64,000 nucleotides of DNA from Takakia lepidozioides (taxonomy: Eukaryota; Streptophyta; Takakiopsida; Takakiales; Takakiaceae), in NCBI GenBank assembly GCA_030704615.1, contig CM060734.1:7254001-7318000 (forward strand), written 5' to 3'. The notes below the pieces were generated by a model. It did no database searches. It was given only the letters and a program-made list of their open reading frames with translations, and had not been told where the DNA came from. Position numbers and translations under genes: made by a program. Shown here in pieces: positions 11,392 to 21,126 of this stretch (positions are counted from its first letter, which is position 1; every line of letters begins with the position of its first letter).

Positions 11392-11768
11392 GTGGGGGAG
11401 GTGCACATTGTGAGTGTCATCACGGAGTTACCCAAGGGTTTTGAGGGGAGTACGGCTACAGGCAGTAACAGTGAGAGTGGGTTCACAAGACGAGGTATTC
11501 GGTTCAGACCACCTTCACCTCCACCCTCAACTAGTGCAGAGTCAGACATAGACTCGAAGGCTTCATCAACAGGTGTGCAGTTTCATTCGCCATTGTTGTG
11601 GGACGACATGGAGGACATATATGGAGCTACCAAGGGGCCTCGTAGGTACTCTGGAGCTGTGGGCACAATTGAGCTGGATGACTTTATCCAGGAGTTCGAC
11701 AGCTGGTGTGATTTGCAGCAGATGCGCAATCCATAGCTGTTCACCCCATTCATGGCGTGGAAGGGACT
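11392..11768 (+). pseudogene. gag N-terminal part, copy B
   Basis: Open from a GTG at 11,392 (true start may be upstream): a Ser/Pro-rich N-terminus, then the conserved block WDDMEDIYGATKGPRRYSG, GTIELDDFIQEFDSW, a TAG at 11,734-11,736 where copy A has CAA, and FMAWKGL. It is interrupted at 11,768 by the reverse-oriented 6.0-kb insertion and continues at 17,782 with FQHLEGPPMDDYHEF. The junction restores AAG GGA CTG TTC in frame. Confidence 0.8.
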
Positions 11769-11944
11769 TGTCGTGCGCATACATATTGCTACACAACTAC
11801 ATCGCTGTCCAAAACCACACAACACATGTGCACACCACACACTAGTATACCACTAGTCCACCACTAGTCCAACCACTAGGCTACAACTAGTCAGTCACTA
11901 GGCTGCCACTATGCTGCCCACTATGGTAGTCACTAGTCCACACA
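11769..11944 (-). repeat. 3' LTR of copy C, 176 bp
   Basis: On the minus strand it starts TGTGTGGACTAG right after the polypurine tract and ends GCGATGTAGTT...TATGCGCACGACA exactly at the target duplication. The distal ~70 bp match the 85-bp LTRs of copies A and B. The proximal half holds repeated ACTAGTGG words that expand it. TG...CA termini. Confidence 0.7.
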
Positions 11945-11945
11945 A

Positions 11946-11959
11946 TCGCCCCCCTAGCT
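11946..11959 (-). promoter_or_regulatory. polypurine tract, copy C
   Basis: Minus strand reads AGCTAGGGGGGCGA directly before the LTR. The same tract precedes the LTRs of copy B (24,507-24,520) and copy A (27,612-27,624). Expected role: plus-strand DNA priming. Confidence 0.7.
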
Positions 11960-12204
11960 GGTGCTTAGGTCCCTCTAAGTCTAGGAAGCCACAAGATGTG
12001 ATAGTGACCATAGCCTCACTAAGTCCTCCACCACTATCCCTACTACACTCAAACTCGATAGATCAAGAGGCCGGGTGCAAGAGTTGCCCCATCATTAGTC
12101 GCCATCTTGCAACCTGTGAACTTGAGCTTGGGATCTCATGTATTGACTCCTATGAGCTTGGCCTCCCATGTCTTGTTAGCTGCCTCCAGTCATGTCCACT
12201 GCCA

Positions 12205-13161
12205 CTATCCCAAGCAGTGTGGACACAACCAATCTCCGTCAGGAACCTTCTCAAGAGGTGGTGTCAAGCATCCCATATGCCAACCCCTTGAGCATCGATC
12301 ACACACCAGCATGGTGGCTGCCCCTTTGGCAGACCCACAGAGCATGCACCTCAAACCTGCAGGTACCACTGCCAAGTTTGGGTCAACTCTGCCATCGACA
12401 TTGGGAAGGTGACATGGCGCACAATTACGCACATGGTCCTTCCAAGTCATGCCATCCCGACCCTCCAAGATCAGGACCCCTGAGAGCAACACCTCTCGAA
12501 CCCTCAGAATAACACGCCCTGCAGTAATATCCAAGGTCGTATGAGCAGTCTGCTGCAGATAGACGTAGTCACCAGGGTTGAATCTCCGAACCCCAGGACG
12601 ATAGCCCCCACCACGTATGGTAGCATACCTCAACGTATCACGATGTTGTGCAATGGCAAGGTTCTCGAAAGCCATGGGCATGACTTTCTTGAACAACTCT
12701 GCACGCTGCTCACATGCACGTGCCCACACGTCCGGATCGTCAAGATTAAGAACTGTAGCAGCTTCTCTGCGAATGGATGTAGGCAAATCCGGCTCTCGAC
12801 CAAAGAGAAGAAAGTATGGTGAGAAGGAGGCAAGTGATGCTTGCTTGCTGAACCTGTAGCCCATGGCTAACCAGGGTAACTGAAGGTCCCAATCTCCTAG
12901 GTGTCCCTTCTGCAAGCCATACTTGCGCAAACCCCTCTTTACTATCTGAACAACTCTCTCTGCCAAGCCATCGGCCTCAGGATGATCCCGAGAAGTGGTG
13001 CGGTGGTCTATCAAGGCCTTGTCACACAAAGCCTGAAACTCCCCCAAGAACTCTCTCCCTTGGTCCGTGAGTACCTCAGCTGGAGCACCGAATCGGCTAA
13101 GCACACAATCCAAGAATGCATACGCAGCTCCCTCACTAGCCTTATCAGGCAATGGAACCAA
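12205..13161 (-). pseudogene. integrase core and C-terminal PHD finger, copy C
   Basis: Continues the integrase after a one-base frameshift at about 13,165. The DDE residues visible are D in LTDQGREF and E in HPEADGLAERVVQ; the first D (LDFAGPLP) is in the preceding frame. Then come SKQASLASFSPYFLLFGREP, a GPY/F-like region with PGDYVYLQQT, and at the end a PHD finger: CMLC, CDRC, GWHMGC, WLCPHC (C4HC3 spacing). In chromoviruses this position holds a chromodomain, so the PHD probably guides integration by reading histone tails; that is inference. The frame is open for 318 codons to a TAG. Confidence 0.85.
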
Positions 13162-13162
13162 C

Positions 13163-13459
13163 TCAATCCACTTGGAGAGAGTGCTCCACCATCACCAACA
13201 CGTACTTGTTGTGGCGCATGGTCAGTGGCAACGGCCCTGCGAAGTCAAGACTCCACCTGTAGCCCAATCCCATGATCGGAAGAGGGTGCAATTGTGGAGT
13301 AGGGGCGTTGAATGAAGCACGCACCCTGTCACACACCATGCACCTAGCCACAAATTGTTGCACCTCTGTGTGCATACCACGCCACCAATACTGCCCCTGC
13401 AGTAGACTATGAGTGCGTCGCACCCCAAAATGCCCTAACTCCTCATGGGCATGCCGCAC
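13163..13459 (-). pseudogene. integrase zinc-binding domain, copy C
   Basis: HHCC zinc domain HAHEELGHFGVRRTH...CMVC, then the core start GYRWSLDFAGPLP with the first catalytic Asp. The frame ends at MVEHSLQVD because of one extra base relative to copy A (CACTCTCTCC against CACTTCTCC). Copy B carries the identical insertion. The downstream core is in the next frame. Confidence 0.85.
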
Positions 13460-13471
13460 TAACCGTGCCCG

Positions 13472-15181
13472 CTATGTTGGGTGAGGCACAATCCTCACTC
13501 GACCATCCTCCCACACTCGGAGCAGGTGTGTCCCCTCCCACTTGAACCTCTTGGCTCGTTGTAGGATCCGATCCCTCTCCTTGGCAGTCATAGTGGCTGC
13601 AGTGTCTCCAGTGCGAAGATAGTCCAACACAGCTGAATCCTCATGTATATCTTTGGCGCCACCTTGCTCATTGCTGGCCTCAGGGTCCTCAGACACTTGA
13701 TCTACGGTCATCCCTATTGCAGGTCCAACCTGGCCTTCCGCTGCCAAGATACACAGAAATGCAGATGCATGCCATCCGGGCACCATCTCCTCGTCCGTCT
13801 CACCATGCCACCGAGCTCCAGTGTCATCCTGTTGGCTCGTGCATGGATTGCGACTCAACCCATCTGCATTGCGATTGACCAAACCCGGTCGATGCACAAC
13901 CTGAAAGTCATATTCTTGAAGGATGAGTGCCCACCATGCAAGCTTCCCCGTAAGCTTGTCTGACTCCATCAACCACTTGAGTGGTTGGTGATCTGTGACA
14001 AGGGTGAAGAGATTACCGTATAGATAGGACCTGAAGTGTGCCACGGCCCACACTGCAGCTAAGCATTCTCCCTCATATGAGCTATACTTAGACTCTGCAA
14101 CGTTGTTCGAGCGGCTAACATAAGCCACTACAAACTCTCTTCCCTCATCATCCACCCGTGTGAGCACCGCTCCAAGCCCCAGCATGCTCCAATCTGTATG
14201 CAACTGAAAAGGACGCCCCCTAATAGGCCGTCTCAAGATGGGCGCCGAGGTCAACCTCGCCTTGAGCTCTTGAAAAGCTTGTTCTTGCTCATCTTCCCAC
14301 TGCCACTCCTGGTCCACCTTGGTCAGCTTGGTTAGAGCCTTTGTAATGGCACTAAATTCCTTAACAAACCGTCTATAATAGTTTGCTAACCCCATGAAAG
14401 CTCGAACTCGGCTCACATCCGTGGGGCGTGGAACCTGTGCAATGGACTCTACCTTAGTCTGCTGTACCCCCAATCCTCCAGGATATATCATGTGACCCAG
14501 ATACTCAATCTGGTTGTGGAAAAACTTGCACTTTCCCGGATGTAACTTTAATCGGTGCGCCCTCAAGCGCTCAAATACCCCCTGAAGGTGTCTCTCATGC
14601 TCTTCCACCGTAGCACTAAAGATAATGATGTCATCTATGTAGCACCGAGCAAACTCCACCCCTGCTAGAATCTTGTCCATGACTCTCTGAAACTCAGCAG
14701 GAGCGTTTTTAAGCCCAAATGGTAAGAACCGCCACTGGTATAGGCAATCCTTCCCGTGCTTATTGATCCCCCAGAATTCCATCTTTTGCTTATCCGCCTC
14801 CTTGATCGGCAACTGGTGATATCCGGATCGTAAATCCAACGTGCTAAAGACCTTGGCATGCCCAATGGCATCAAAGATCTCCTCTGGTGTCGGCATGGCA
14901 TACCTATTGGACTTGGTCTGACGATTTACAGGCCGGTAATCACCGCACATACGTCTCTCCGTCCAATTGCCATAGACATCCTTCTTGGCTGGCATCACTG
15001 TGGCTGAAGCATACTCTCCCCCAGATAGCTCCACCAAACCAGCCTCCCAAAGGTCCTGAGTTCTCATCTGAATCAAGGACCTCTCCATGTCACTGTATCT
15101 ATAGGGTCTCCGAAAGATTGACGTGTCAGTAGCCAATTCAATGCGAATCTCTTGACCCTTCAGTGCTCCTAAGTCCTTCAA
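13472..15181 (-). pseudogene. reverse transcriptase and RNase H, copy C
   Basis: Longest open pol stretch of the family (569 codons). Reverse transcriptase: [62 protein letters not shown] and the catalytic CYIDDIIIF. Connection: GHMIYPGGLGVQQTKVES, MGLANYYRRFV. RNase H: LHTDWSMLGLGAVLT...SYEGECLAAVWAV...TDHQPL. Then a spacer leads toward the integrase. A stop at 13,472 separates it from the integrase zinc domain (CAGCAGGC in copy B against a TAG context here). Copies DNA from element RNA; Ty3/gypsy type by domain order. Confidence 0.9.
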
Positions 15182-15605
15182 ACTGAAGGCAAAGCAATTC
15201 CTGTAAGCCCTCAGGAACCACCGTATACGTCGTCTATCTCCGCTGGTGACAATGGGTCCAATGTCAGGCTCCCAATTGTCCTCCGTAACTGCAACCTTAA
15301 GTCCAGTGGGCTTAGAGGTAGAGGACGCGTCCCATGGTTGCTATGCCGCAACCTCTTGAGCAGTACTCCCTGCCTGCTTAGTCAATGACAAAGCCTCATC
15401 CTGCCCTATCATCTCATCCTTGAGGACCTCATCAACCCGAGAAGAATCCCCAACCTCATCCATCACAGCTGCCTTGGCTGCCAACTCCCTCTGAACCTCG
15501 AGCGCCTCCCACGTGTGCCATGGATGTCTACACCCCGTGGTCCTCACCGGCTCACCCCCACTCGCTGCCTGTACCGTCTCGGTAGGCAGAGAGACCGTCG
15601 ACGGG
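15182..15605 (-). pseudogene. methyltransferase-to-RT linker, copy C
   Basis: Minus-strand linker including SLPTETVQAASGGE, GCRHPWHTWEALEVQRELAAK and an acidic stretch, corresponding to 4,790-5,230 of copy A. It ends at the breakpoint of the inverted methyltransferase segment. Confidence 0.65.
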
Positions 15606-16184
15606 CATGGCAATGGATTGCGAGACTCGAGGTCGGGTCTGTTTTGGGAGATGGGGCGGTTTTGTGCCACTTGCAGCTTCATCAAGCTGTATCTCCAGCA
15701 TACATCTTGGAGAATGTGCCACTGATGGGCGATTCTCGGGCCAGGGTGATGGCCAGTGTGCATCAAGTCCGGTCGTGGCTTGGGTCAGCAGTGTTGCTGG
15801 ATGCAGCTGCAGTGGGATCACGGGCTCATCGTCCACAGCTATGGTGGACTAACTTGATGCCACCCGCACTGCTCAAGCGTGCATTTGATGGGGTGCAGCG
15901 GCCAGTACACCTCACAGTGGATAGCATTTTGGACATAGGGAGACAGTCTCAACGTGTGAGACACGATGACCGTTCACCTTTGGCAGTGGTCAACAGGGTG
16001 GGTCAACCACGAGCAACATTACCTACACTGCTCAGCTTCCCAGGATCCCATGCTTTTCGGGATGGTGGACCTGGCCTCCTGTGGGATGCTCAGTTGCAGC
16101 AGTTAGTGAAGCGTAATGCCGACGAGCGAGAGCGAGCTATGGGGTTTTCCACTGGGACCACGACGGTGCCTTCTCTTCCTGAGG
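15606..16184 (+). pseudogene. C-terminal half of methyltransferase, inverted segment, copy C
   Basis: This 579-bp piece lies on the plus strand while the rest of copy C is on the minus strand. It reads motif VI AYILENVPLMG, then SVHQVRSWLGSAVLLDAAA, SRAHRPQLWWTNLMPP, VVNRVGQPRATLPTLLSFPG and RERAMGFSTGTT. Left breakpoint is next to GGGCATGGCAATGG, right breakpoint at about CTTCCTGAG|GTGATGAATG, where minus-strand sequence resumes at GGGCATTCATCA. It matches 20,655-21,105 of copy B closely and extends beyond it. Confidence 0.8.
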
Positions 16185-17215
16185 TGATGAATGCCCTTGG
16201 CAGGGCCAACCTGCCACTACCAGATCAATGGAACCAACCCGCTCCAAATCCTGCGCCCCCAGTAACGAAATGTCTGCTGGCAAGCCCTGTTGATATCCAC
16301 GAATTGCAAACACCGACAACAACTCAGGGTACCGCTGCACCAACTGAGCAACATGGCGAAGTGAAACGCGTTGTGCAGTCTCATCCCTCTCCACATACAG
16401 GTAACGCCGAACTCGTACACCTGCCTGTAATACAGCAGCCAATCCAGTGCTGATCCCACCAAACAAGTCCAGAAGACAAATGCCTTCATCCGGATACTGC
16501 CACACAATAGGTGTGGTGTCCAATGGAGACAACTGAGGTGGTCCTGGTGCAATCCCCGCACTCTCCTCCTCTCCTGACGGTACAAAAGCCTCCACCTAGG
16601 CTTGTTGCACCCGTCGATCAGCATCTCGCTGCAAATCCTTGCTCGTGCCCCACAATGGAGTCTGAGCAACCATGGTAGGCAACTCCGCCATACCATACAT
16701 GTTATCCTGCTTCCCGGAGGTGGTACATCCTCTGAGTGAGCGTTGCCCTCAAGCAACTCTCTAGGCCAACTCACTGCCGTTGTGAATGCTGCTAGTATCG
16801 GCATCTTGCCTTGCTGGGCAACCGCAACTCCTCCTATGAACGTCACAGGGAGCTGCACACGCCGGCCCTCCCCTGACTGCCATGCAGGCCTATAGGAAGC
16901 TGACTCCTCCCAAAAATCCAGGGTGAAGCCCATGGGGTACAACACTGCCCCACCAACCAGGACATCGTATGAGACCGGGTCTGTCACAATGGCCTTGGCT
17001 CGCATCACTGAGCCATCTGTAGGGTGATCCGGCCGTAGTCTGATAGCCAACTCACGCCGTGTCATGCCCCGAGCTTGCTCCGATCCTCCCAGAGACGTCT
17101 GTATCTGGAAAGGACAAGGCTCCATATCCGCCTCCGTGAGGCCCAAGCCTGCAATAGCAGCTTTGCCCAGCATCAGTGGCTGAGCTCCCGAGTCCAACAA
17201 GACCCGCAGTGGCCG
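16185..17215 (-). pseudogene. aspartic protease and methyltransferase N-terminal half, copy C
   Basis: Protease: LLDSGAQPLMLG near the right end, then VLVGGAVLYPMGFTLDFWEE. A frame change occurs at about 16,720. The methyltransferase start has motif I LLDLFGGISTGLAAVL, YLYVERDETAQR, and motif IV AGWPCQGHSS with the catalytic cysteine codon intact (about 16,200-16,202). It is the only copy keeping both the Cys and the following Gln, but the rest of the domain is inverted immediately afterwards. Everything upstream of the protease, including gag, is missing at 17,216. Confidence 0.85.
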
Positions 17216-17218
17216 GTA

Positions 17219-17295
17219 CTAGTGTGTGGTGTGCACATGTGTTGTGTGGTTTTGGATAGCGATGTAGTTGTGTAGTGATATGTATGCGCACAACA
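17219..17295 (+). repeat. inverted partial LTR joined to foldback
   Basis: Plus-strand AGTGTGTGGTGTGCACATG...GTATGCGCACAACA, an inverted copy of the distal part of the LTR at 11,769-11,944. With that LTR it gives insertion C an ~80-bp terminal-inverted-repeat-like pair. It is followed by GC and TGTCAAG of the foldback. Confidence 0.7.
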
Positions 17296-17297
17296 GC

Positions 17298-17777
17298 TGT
17301 CAAGTTATTTTACCACTAGTGTGAAACTAGCTAGGAAAATAGCTAGCTTTTATATATTGACATTTGGGATTGGCCCAAGTGTCAATCCAGGGGTCAAGGC
17401 AGATTTAGGCCCTGGAGTGGTTATCTTCATGGCAAGCGCGGAAGGCTCATCTTTCTCGAGTTGAGCCTCACCGCACCTAGCTATGGCGCCGTAGTGTGGA
17501 TTCCCCATGGCGTGGGGTGCACTTGGCTTGACTTGTATTTGAGTGATGAGGTTATATATGCATGAGTTTATGCTTCAGATTTGTGAGCTCGTGCTTGTAT
17601 TCTTCTTCTTTATCACTCGAGAAAGATGAGCCTTCCGCGCTTGCTGGGAAGATAACCACTCTAGGGCCTAAATCTGCCTTGACCCCTGGATTGACACTTG
17701 GGCCAATCCCAAATGTCAATATGTAAAAGCTAGCTATTTCCTAGCTAGTTTCACACTAGTGGTAAAATAACTTGACA
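17298..17777. repeat. complete 480-bp foldback element
   Basis: Arm 1 17,298-17,461 and arm 2 17,615-17,777 are inverted repeats of ~164 bp, about 97% alike by eye, from TGTCAAGTTATTTTACC to TTTCTCGAGT. The 153-bp loop has a TATATAA box on the minus strand (near 17,553-17,560) pointing into copy C, so the element could supply a promoter. TGTC...GACA ends. No coding potential. Partial copies lie at 5,762, 24,609 and 29,533. Confidence 0.85.
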
Positions 17778-18631
17778 GACTGTTCCAGCATTTGGAAGGC
17801 CCGCCTATGGACGATTACCACGAGTTCAGGCGAGGACATGAAGCAGAGATTGAGGAGTGGAGGATGTATTGGTCACCTGACTACGTCTCCATTACTCGAG
17901 GCACGACGCGACCAGTAGCTGCATCAGCACCAATATCTCCCACTGCCAGCACTAGTAGTGGAACAAGTAGTGCCGGTACTTCTGCAGGTGGTACCAGTTC
18001 AAAAGGTGCTACTACTCCTCCTGCCACGACTACAACACATGTGCCTAGATTCAACCCGATGGTGGAGTTCTTCCAGGAGTTGCGGAGGAACTACCAAGGT
18101 GTACAGACAGAGAAGCTGCGAAGTTTGCAAGACTTCCAGCGCAAACCCAGTGAGAGCCTGCGAGAGGCGTACACTTGTATGAGGCGCTTGATAAGTGTGA
18201 CCCAAGGGGTTACTGAAGCTCAGGCAATCCAATTTTGGTATGGAATTTTGGACAAGGAGCTCAGGAGAAGGGTGCGGGATGCAACCCTGTTACAAGCAGC
18301 CCAACCCACATTAGCAGATGTGTTTATGCTGGCTGAGCGGATTGAGCTCAACATGGTGGAGGAGCGAGTTGTTACCATTGGATTTGGCAAAGACATGCCT
18401 ACACGAGGCGCAGCTACCAGCCCACAGGCACAAGGGACTGCCCAACAGCGTGGTCAGGGGGGCAAGGTTTCCCAACCCAAATTTCATGGAGCTTACAGGG
18501 GACCTCAGGTGCAGAGGCCAGTAGCATCTTTTGCAAGCCAACAGCAACCAGGGGTGATATGTTGGACATGTGGAGGACCCCATGTCAAGAGAGATTGCCC
18601 AGAGAGTGGCAAAAGGCCGGCACAAGCATAG
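17778..18631 (+). pseudogene. gag main part, copy B
   Basis: Continuation of 11,392-11,768 after the insertion: FQHLEGPPMDDYHEFRRGHE, a Ser/Thr/Gly-rich low-complexity stretch, a retrotransposon-gag-like helical region (FNPMVEFFQELRRNYQG, LRSLQDFQRKPSESLREAY, QAIQFWYGILDKELRRRV), and the first zinc knuckle CWTCGGPHVKRDC. It ends at a TAG (18,629-18,631) where copy A has CAG. The second knuckle continues in the same frame. Confidence 0.85.
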
Positions 18632-20219
18632 CCTGCACAGTTGCAGTGTGGGCATTGTGGCAAGTATGGGCATGGAGATGCCCAGTGTTATGACTTGCAT
18701 CCTGAGGTGCGCCCAGGCCAGTTCCAAGGGAACAATGGTGGCCGGGGGTGAGCTGGACCAGCCCAGAGAGGACGAGGTGGCCGGGCATGAGGTGCAGGCC
18801 AAGGGCAAGCTCAACATGGCCAAGGACGCGGAGGTCAGGGTGTTGACCAAGGCATGGCCAACCGGCTTCAGCAGCTAGAGCAGAGGCTCGCTGCCATGGC
18901 TACAGCTCAGGTAGTACCGGCTCCCAGGCGAGATGGTCCACCTCCTGCTCTTAAGGGAGGAGATATGGGAGGCATGGGATTCATGTGCGGAGCAACACTA
19001 CCACTAGAGCAGGTGGAGTCTACTGCAGCCATGACTCAAGGAGCACAAGTTCCTGAGCCACGAGGTGCAAAAGTGGAGTTGGATCCACAATGTGGGGAGG
19101 TAAGCCGTTAGGCGAGGCTTCCTCAGTCATTCACATTGGTGGAGATAGTGTCGACGCCATCCATGGCACCTAGTTCTCGCCCGACTGTTATCGAGGCGGA
19201 GGTTACTATGCCATTGGGGAGAGCTATCCGTGCATCACTGACACCTGCTGCCAAGGCTAGTGCAGCCGGTGTGTTATTGGGGGCAGCCACCTCTGTGTGT
19301 CAAGCCCCACTGTTCTCGGCAACCATGATTGCGACGCCGGGGGTAAGACCAACTGCAGTGTTCAGACTAGCAGCAACACTCTGTGAGAATAGGGAGGTCA
19401 CTTCATCTTCTGCGGAGTTACTGGAAGGTGTAGTGGCAGAGCGATCCTCGGATTTGAGGGTTAAGACTGCCACGGCTGCGCCATGGCAAGCTGCAGCTGC
19501 CAAGTTAACGGAGCTGTCAGCTAGGCCAGCCTTTGAGCGCGCCATGGTGACACCTGGAGTTGTCTTGTTGGACAACCAGGATGACATTTTCTCTTTGAGT
19601 GGACCGGCAGGCAAGAAGTACCGGTTACTGCGGGTCTTGTTGGACTCGGGAGCTCAGCCACTGATGTTGGGCAGAGCTGCTATTACAGGTTTGGGCCTTA
19701 TGGAGGCGGATATGGAGCCTTGTCCTTTCCAGACAGACATCTCTGGGAGGATCAGAGCAGGCTCGGGGCATGACACGGCGTGAGTTGGCCATTAGACTGC
19801 AGCCGGATCATCCTATAGATGGCTCAGTGATGCAAGCCAAGGCCATTGTGACAGACGCGGTCTCTTACGATGTCCTCGTTGGTGGGGCAGTGTTATATCC
19901 CATGGGCTTCACCCTGGACTTTTGGGAGGAGTCAGCATCCTACAGGCCTGGATGGCAGTCAGGGGATGGTCGTCGTGCACAGCTCCCTGTGACATTCATT
20001 GGGGGTATTGCGGCTGCCCAGCGGGGCAAGATGCCAACACTAGCCGCCTTTACAGCTGCAGTTAGTTGGCCTGGAAAGTTGCTGGAAGGCAATGCCCATG
20101 CAGAGGATGTGTCACCTTCAGCAGAGCAGGATGACATGCATAGTACGGCGGAGTTGCCTGCCATGGTTGCTCATACTCCAATTGTGGGGTACGAGCAAGG
20201 ATTTGCAGCAGGCTGCTGA
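18632..20219 (+). pseudogene. second zinc knuckle, linker and aspartic protease, copy B
   Basis: CGHCGKYGHGDAQC (about 18,650) is followed by a frame-broken linker, a TAG at 19,109-19,111, then the protease LLDSGAQPLMLG near 19,637 and, after a frameshift at about 19,740-19,780, VLVGGAVLYPMGFTLDFWEE. The frame ends at 20,219, just past the start of the methyltransferase frame. Linker composition (Ala/Pro/Gln-rich) and order match copy A. Confidence 0.8.
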
Positions 20220-21126
20220 TGGACGGGTGCAACAAGCCTGGGTAGAGGCCTTCGTACCGTCAGGAGAAGAGGAGAGTGCGGTGATTGCACCAGGACCACC
20301 TCAGTTGTCGCCATTGGATACCACACCTCTTGTGTGGCAGTGCCTGGATGAAGGCATATGCCTTCTGGACTTGTTTGGCGGGATCAGCACTGGATTGGCT
20401 GCAGTGCTGCACGCAGGTGTACAAGTTCAACGTTACCTGTATGTAGAGAGGGATGAGACTGCACGACGCATCTCACTACGCCATGTTGCTCAGTTGGTAC
20501 AGCAGTACCCTGATTTGTTGCCAGTGTCTGCAGTTCGTGGATACCAACAAGCCTTGCTAGCAGACATTTCGTTGCTGGGGGCGCAGGATTTGGAGCAGGA
20601 TGGCTCCATTGATCTGGTAGTGGCAGGTTGGCCCTACCAAGGGCATTCATCAGCCGGGCATGGCAATGGATTGCGAGACTCGAGGACGGGTCTGTTTTGG
20701 GAGATGGTGCGGGTTTTGCGCCACTTGCAGCTTCATCAAGCTGTATCTCCAGCATACATCTTGGAGAATGTGCCACTGATGGGTGATTCTTGGGCCAGGG
20801 TGATGGCCAGTGTGCATCAAGTCCGGTCGTGGCTTGGGTCAGCAGTGTTGCTGGATGCAGCTGCAATGGGGTCACAGGCTCATCATCCACGGCTATGGTG
20901 GACTAACTTGATGTCACCCGCACTGCTCAAGCGTGCATTTGATGGGGTGCAGCGGCCAGTACACCTCACAGTGGATAGCATTTTGGACATAGGGAGACAG
21001 TCTCAACGTGTGAGACACGATGACCGTTCACCTTTGGCAGTGGTCAACAGGGTGGGTCAACCACGAGCAACATTACCTACACTGCTCAGCTTCCCAGGAT
21101 CCCATGCTCAAGAGGTTGCAGCATAG
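20220..21126 (+). pseudogene. cytosine-5 DNA methyltransferase, copy B
   Basis: Motif I LLDLFGGISTGLAAVL (about 20,359), YLYVERDETARR, and motif IV written AGWPYQGHSS: the catalytic cysteine codon is TAC at 20,635-20,637 (TGC in copies A and C). Motif VI AYILENVPLMG is intact and the HHPRLWWTNL block is present. The end of the domain (ERAMGF and motif X) is deleted: after LLSFPGSHA the sequence jumps to linker. Predicted catalytically dead. Position between protease and reverse transcriptase is the same as in A and C. Confidence 0.85.

Larger units (their letters stand above)
11769..17777 (-). mobile_element. 6.0-kb composite insertion carrying retrotransposon copy C
   Basis: Inserted in gag of copy B. 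The target duplication GACT is perfect (11,765-11,768 and 17,778-17,781). Read on the minus strand, it starts with the complete foldback element (TGTCAAGTTA...), followed by an inverted piece of LTR, then protease, methyltransferase (partly inverted), reverse transcriptase, RNase H, integrase, PHD finger, polypurine tract and LTR ending GCGCACGACA. Gag is missing. The termini are the same as those of the 19.3-kb insertion, in the same order relative to the pol genes. Confidence 0.8.

Noticed and set aside
15515-16453. 312-codon plus-strand frame as one gene
   Set aside because: It is a chimera: its middle is the inverted methyltransferase piece and its ends are antisense to copy C sequence.
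17219-17777. Interpretation of copy C as a DNA transposon with ~80-bp terminal inverted repeats
   Set aside because: The right inverted copy is internal to the insertion; the real edge with the GACT duplication is the foldback end at 17,777, and no transposase belongs to it.
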